From CAKSUT01 sp045542335 (GTDB lineage: Bacteria > Bacillota > Clostridia > Oscillospirales > CAG-382), in the NCBI GenBank assembly GCA_045542335.1, contig JAZQKV010000021.1:1-16525 (forward strand): a stretch of 16,525 nt of DNA, in the 5' to 3' direction. The position numbers were made by a program, and so were the translations under genes. Of the stretch, positions 14,047 to 16,525 are shown piece by piece. The notes beneath the pieces are model-generated. The model did not search any database. It saw only the letters and a list, made by a program, of their open reading frames with translations, and had not been told where the DNA came from. Positions within the stretch are counted from its first letter, which is position 1. Each line of letters starts with the position of its first letter.

Positions 14047-14532
14047 TTATATAAGCTTTTCAAACTGCTTTGCGGCAAAGTTACCAAGATATGTATCTTG
14101 CTCTTCTGTGCCTCCACTTATGCCGAAACCACCAAAAATTTCATCCCCCGACTTTAAAGGAACACCACCGCCAAAGATAACAATCTTTCCGCTGTTTGTG
14201 TACTGTATTCCATAAAGAGAAGCGCCCGGAAGAGCAAGCGAGGAAAGCTCTTTCGTTGTCATTTTGAGTGCAACAGCGGTATAAGCTTTGTTTACGGCAA
14301 TATCATAGCTTGCAATGTAGCTGTCATCCATACACTTGACCGCCTTAACATTGCCGCCCGCATCGCAAACAGCTGCCACGCCTTTTACACCTATTCGCTT
14401 AGCTTCTTCAAGAACGCAATCAATAAGTTCGCAAGCTTTTTCAAGCGTAAACTTAAAACCGAATTTTTTTGATGATTGAGAAATTTCCCGAGCTACAATT
14501 TCGGCAATTTTTTGCTTTTCAAAAGTGTCCAT
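14047..14532 (-). CDS. HbpS/GlcG (DUF336, PduO C-terminal-like) protein with N-terminal helix
   Basis: Residues about 30-161 are the HbpS/GlcG fold, related to the C-terminal domain of PduO: ACELIDCVLEEAKRIG, AAVCDAGGNVKAVKCMDD, KAYTAVALKM, and the Gly-rich end GGGVPLKSGDEIFGGFGISGG. Family members bind heme or similar cofactors; its function in glycyl-radical microcompartments is not settled. The start carries an extra amphipathic segment (FEKQKIAEIVAREISQS, 4-20) that resembles an encapsulation peptide, so it is probably luminal. The gene lies 18 nt after the aldolase and 34 nt before the zinc alcohol dehydrogenase, inside the same transcript. The family assignment is firm; the cofactor is not. 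Confidence 0.87.
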   Translation of the reverse strand: MDTFEKQKIAEIVAREISQSSKKFGFKFTLEKACELIDCVLEEAKRIGVKGVAAVCDAGGNVKAVKCMDDSYIASYDIAVNKAYTAVALKMTTKELSSLALPGASLYGIQYTNSGKIVIFGGGVPLKSGDEIFGGFGISGGTEEQDTYLGNFAAKQFEKLI

Positions 14533-14550
14533 TATGTAGACCTTTAGAAA

Positions 14551-15351
14551 TTATTTACCGAGAGCTGCAATAACTCTCTTTGTGATTTCTGCGATGACAT
14601 CAGCGTCTGCACCTGCATTCTCACTGTGACATGAGCCGTTGCAGCTGTGACAGCTGGGCTTGCCCATCTTCTTATTGACACAAAGGTCTGCGGGGTGTTT
14701 ACCTGTCATGCCGAACTTTCTTCTGATTTCATAGAGTCCCTGAACTTGCTCCTCAGAAAGGTGCTTGGGACCACCGAGCATCTTTGACTGATAAAGAAGC
14801 TGTGCATAGAACTCAAGGGATTCCATCTTGTGATATGCAGCAAGAAGAGAGTCAGAATATGCAAGCGCACCATGGTTTTCAAGAAGAACCGCATCATAGT
14901 AAGGAAGATACTTTGAAACAGCGTCCGGAATTTCCTCTGTAGATGGGGTGCCATATTCAGCTATCGGAACACAGCCAAGTGTTATAACCGCCTCAGGCAT
15001 AATAGGCTCTGTAAGAGGAATTCCTGCGATTGCAAAGCTTGTTGCGTAAACAGGATGTGCGTGAACAACAGACTTTACGTCGGGTCTTTCTTTGTAAACA
15101 CGCAAGTGCATTTTGATTTCAGACGAGGGCTTGAAACCTTCATATGCCTGAATCACATTGCCGCTTGCATCAATCTTACAGATGTATTCAGGAGTCATAA
15201 AGCCCTTGGAAACACCTGTGGGTGTGCAAAGGAATTCATTATCGTTGAGCTTAACGGAAATGTTACCGTCGTTCGCCGCAACCATTCCTCTGTCATAGAT
15301 GCGCTTTCCGATGTCGCAGATTTGTTTTTTGATTTCGTACTCGGATGCCAT
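14551..15351 (-). CDS. fucA: Class II aldolase, fuculose-1-phosphate type, with Cys-rich linker and C-terminal encapsulation peptide
   Basis: The core (1-about 215) is a FucA/RhaD/AraD-type zinc aldolase: GNIS (30-33), TPTG (43-46), catalytic-acid region KPSSE with Glu78, and the zinc histidines His97, His99 (HAHP) and His160 (ENHGAL). It cleaves fuculose- or rhamnulose-1-phosphate to DHAP and lactaldehyde. The protein is 266 residues, about 50 longer than a free FucA. The extra part holds CHSCNGSCH (234-242) and ends with an amphipathic helix (about 249-264, VIAEITKRVIAAL), the standard form of an encapsulation peptide; hence the aldolase step is probably inside the shell. It is first after a strong promoter (15441-15469), with AAAAGGAG ahead of the start. 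Confidence 0.92.
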   Translation of the reverse strand: MASEYEIKKQICDIGKRIYDRGMVAANDGNISVKLNDNEFLCTPTGVSKGFMTPEYICKIDASGNVIQAYEGFKPSSEIKMHLRVYKERPDVKSVVHAHPVYATSFAIAGIPLTEPIMPEAVITLGCVPIAEYGTPSTEEIPDAVSKYLPYYDAVLLENHGALAYSDSLLAAYHKMESLEFYAQLLYQSKMLGGPKHLSEEQVQGLYEIRRKFGMTGKHPADLCVNKKMGKPSCHSCNGSCHSENAGADADVIAEITKRVIAALGK

Positions 15352-15440
15352 TTTCTCTATCTCCTTTTAAAAATGATTTATACTTCGTTTATTGATATGC
15401 GAAAATCAAACAATCACGCAATAAACTACTTTACTTTATT
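15352..15440 (-). promoter_or_regulatory. 5' leader of the aldolase-shell transcript with inverted repeat
   Basis: Between the promoter and the aldolase start codon is a leader of about 83 nt. GTTTATTG (15387-15394) and CAATAAAC (15419-15426) form an inverted repeat with a 24-nt space, and GCG/CGC can pair inside. It could be an operator for the DeoR regulator or a leader hairpin; neither is proven. AAAAGGAG next to the start is the ribosome site. Confidence 0.4.
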
Positions 15441-15469
15441 ATATTAACACATAAATCTGTTTTTGTCAA
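15441..15469 (-). promoter_or_regulatory. Strong internal promoter of the aldolase-shell genes
   Basis: On the minus strand TTGACA (15464-15469), a 17-nt spacer, then TAATAT (15441-15446), the best promoter in the BMC cluster. It separates the EutS/GTPase genes from the aldolase and all following genes. Upstream, about 15475-15530, the minus strand is almost free of G (A/C-rich, repeated ACAAAAC-like words), reminiscent of an UP element. Confidence 0.8.
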
Positions 15470-15566
15470 GAGTTTTAAGCAAATTTATGTTGTTTTTTGC
15501 TTGTTTTATTCGTGTTTTGTGTTGTTTTGGGTTCTAACACCCGATTTTATTACTTATTTGTGAATA

Positions 15567-15998
15567 TCAAGTGCTGAAACTCAGGTAATCAAGAATTTCC
15601 TCAACACCAACATCATTAAAACTGCTTGTTATAAAAATCTTTTCACAACCGGAAATCTTCAGCCATTCCACAGCCATTGCAACATTTGCATTTATATCAT
15701 CAGCTTTTGCAACAATTCCTATAACCGGACGAGTTGCCATCGGTGCAATATTCGGAGGAAAAAGACTATAAGGCTCGGTTGCTGAAATAACAAACCCCAC
15801 AACATCTGCCTCGCACGAATAAAGGGCAAGAGCACCACCGAGAGAGGCGTGTTCGGCATATTCTCCTGGAGTATCAATAATATCCGAGCCATAATCCACA
15901 TATTGCGTTTTATGATATGACAAGCTTTCTTTTCTGAGAGCAGAAATAAGAGTACTCTTTCCACTTTCACTGCGTCCCATTAGAATCAATTTTTTCAT
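15567..15998 (-). CDS. eutP: EutP/PduV-like small P-loop GTPase
   Basis: A 143-residue protein with the Ras-like motifs of the EutP/PduV family: Walker A GRSESGKST (8-16), DTPGEY for the G3 region, a variant G4 motif AKAD in place of NKxD, and TSSFND near the G5 position. These proteins are associated with microcompartments and possibly with their cell positioning; EutP has also been linked to acetate kinase activity. The start is the ATG at 15998, which overlaps the stop of the EutS-like gene by four bases (ATGA), so the two are translationally coupled. A TTG at 16016 is rejected. The downstream spacer of 215 nt contains the aldolase promoter. Confidence 0.9.
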   Translation of the reverse strand: MKKLILMGRSESGKSTLISALRKESLSYHKTQYVDYGSDIIDTPGEYAEHASLGGALALYSCEADVVGFVISATEPYSLFPPNIAPMATRPVIGIVAKADDINANVAMAVEWLKISGCEKIFITSSFNDVGVEEILDYLSFST

Positions 15999-16348
15999 GT
16001 TCTTGTTATTTCGCAAACAGTGAATCCAAGTTTTTCATTTGCATATTTAACAACAGCCCCAAAAGCCGCTTCTACATCATCGATACGACCCGTTATGACC
16101 AGCGTACCGCTAAACCTGTCTACAAATCCAAGCTCTGAGCCTGAATTTTTAAGAGCAAGATCAGCTGCAATTATTGCATATTCCGCAGGCGACATCGTTA
16201 CAACGCCAATCGCCGCCCCTCCGTAATCAACCTCGGGATTTAGTCCAAGCTTTCTGTAAAGAATCTCATCAGGTCTTGATATGATGTGGGCAAGTGTGAT
16301 TTGTTTGCCCGGTACAAGTTCCTGAATGATTCGCTGTTTTGAATCCAT
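15995..16348 (-). CDS. eutS: EutS/PduU-type circularly permuted BMC-H shell protein
   Basis: At 117 residues this fits EutS/PduU, a permuted BMC-H with an N-terminal beta barrel over the pore. Recognisable blocks are RIIQELVPGKQITLAHII (about 6-23), KLGLNPEVD, AIGVVTMSPAEYAIIAADLA, and GFVDRFSGTLVITG. The start is the ATG at 16348, eight nt after AAAGGAA; an upstream ATG in frame (16372) lacks a good site. It is coupled to the GTPase gene by an ATGA overlap and lies 26 nt downstream of the activase gene. Confidence 0.93.
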   Translation of the reverse strand: MDSKQRIIQELVPGKQITLAHIISRPDEILYRKLGLNPEVDYGGAAIGVVTMSPAEYAIIAADLALKNSGSELGFVDRFSGTLVITGRIDDVEAAFGAVVKYANEKLGFTVCEITRT

Positions 16349-16374
16349 AGTTGTGATTCCTTTCATGTGCAAAA

Positions 16375-16525
16375 TCAGCCACCGATAAGCGTCTCAACGC
16401 CTTCTTTTTCAGCAACGGATTTCAGCATTTCCATAGTTTTCATAGTTGGAGTTGCGGTGTCTCCCATAGAGTACTCACGCCCAAGTCCAACATATTTGTC
16501 ATATCCAAGTCGATGATACGGCAAG
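16375..16525 (-). CDS. Glycyl-radical enzyme activase (pyruvate formate-lyase activating type), C-terminal part
   Basis: Only the last 49 codons are inside the window; the rest lies to the right. The end LPYHRLGYDKYVGLGREY is the conserved C-terminal block of radical-SAM glycyl-radical activases of the PflA type, which use a [4Fe-4S] cluster and S-adenosylmethionine to make the glycyl radical on their partner. The conserved LPYH...G..KY alone does not tell which enzyme is activated; with the aldolase and shell genes a B12-independent 1,2-propanediol dehydratase is the likely partner. The dehydratase gene should be near, to the right. The stop lies 26 nt before the EutS-like start. Confidence 0.85.
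   Translation of the reverse strand, partial: LPYHRLGYDKYVGLGREYSMGDTATPTMKTMEMLKSVAEKEGVETLIGG

Noticed and set aside
14013..14117. N-terminal extension of the zinc alcohol dehydrogenase by 35 residues
   Set aside because: It would overlap the end of the HbpS-like gene; the ATG at 14012 begins directly with the encapsulation-like helix.
15529..15542. Hairpin GGGT/ACCC as terminator of the EutP-like gene
   Set aside because: Only four pairs, and the bases after it on the minus strand are A-rich rather than T-rich.
1..16525. CRISPR arrays, tRNA genes, insertion sequences, phage genes
   Set aside because: No regularly spaced repeats, cloverleaf sequences, transposase or integrase motifs were seen on either strand.

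Overview
The window comes from a low-GC, gut-type anaerobic Firmicute of the class Clostridia, probably an Oscillospiraceae/Ruminococcaceae or Lachnospiraceae-like organism. This rests on secreted dockerin proteins with cohesin-like domains, a Bacillus-type LexA with a GAAC-type operator, A/T-rich spacers with consensus sigma-A promoters, AGGAGG ribosome binding sites, and a glycyl-radical-type bacterial microcompartment (BMC) operon. No phage, IS element, CRISPR array, tRNA or rRNA was seen.

Left part (1-4190): two secreted dockerin proteins lie in tandem on the minus strand. They share a cohesin-like domain, end at a bidirectional terminator (101-128) and start from a consensus promoter (3204-3232). 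Divergent from them is lexA on the plus strand, whose promoter overlaps a LexA-like operator; it ends at a strong terminator.

Middle part (4190-7181), all minus strand: a polytopic membrane protein of unknown function, a small P-loop kinase-like protein, an inositol-monophosphatase family enzyme, and luxS with its own promoter.

Right part (7181-16525), minus strand, transcribed right to left: the distal half of a glycyl-radical microcompartment (GRM) operon. The gene order is: end of a pyruvate formate-lyase-type activase; EutS/PduU shell protein; EutP/PduV GTPase; an internal strong promoter; a fuculose-phosphate-type class II aldolase; an HbpS/GlcG-like protein; a zinc alcohol dehydrogenase; three BMC-H shell proteins; an EutN/CcmL-type vertex pentamer; a PduS-like Fe-S flavoprotein; a PduT-like Fe-S BMC-T protein; a terminator; a DeoR regulator; an iron alcohol dehydrogenase; and the operon-end terminator.

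The aldolase plus the glycyl-radical activase point to the fucose/rhamnose type (often called GRM5). In that type, deoxy-sugar phosphate is cleaved to DHAP and lactaldehyde, lactaldehyde is reduced to 1,2-propanediol, a B12-independent glycyl radical dehydratase makes propionaldehyde, and this is disproportionated to propanol and propionate. The glycyl radical enzyme, CoA-acylating aldehyde dehydrogenase and phosphotransacylase are not in the window and should lie to the right of 16525. Three soluble proteins carry terminal helices that look like encapsulation peptides. Several shell-gene ends carry stem-loops across their stop codons, which may set transcript stoichiometry.
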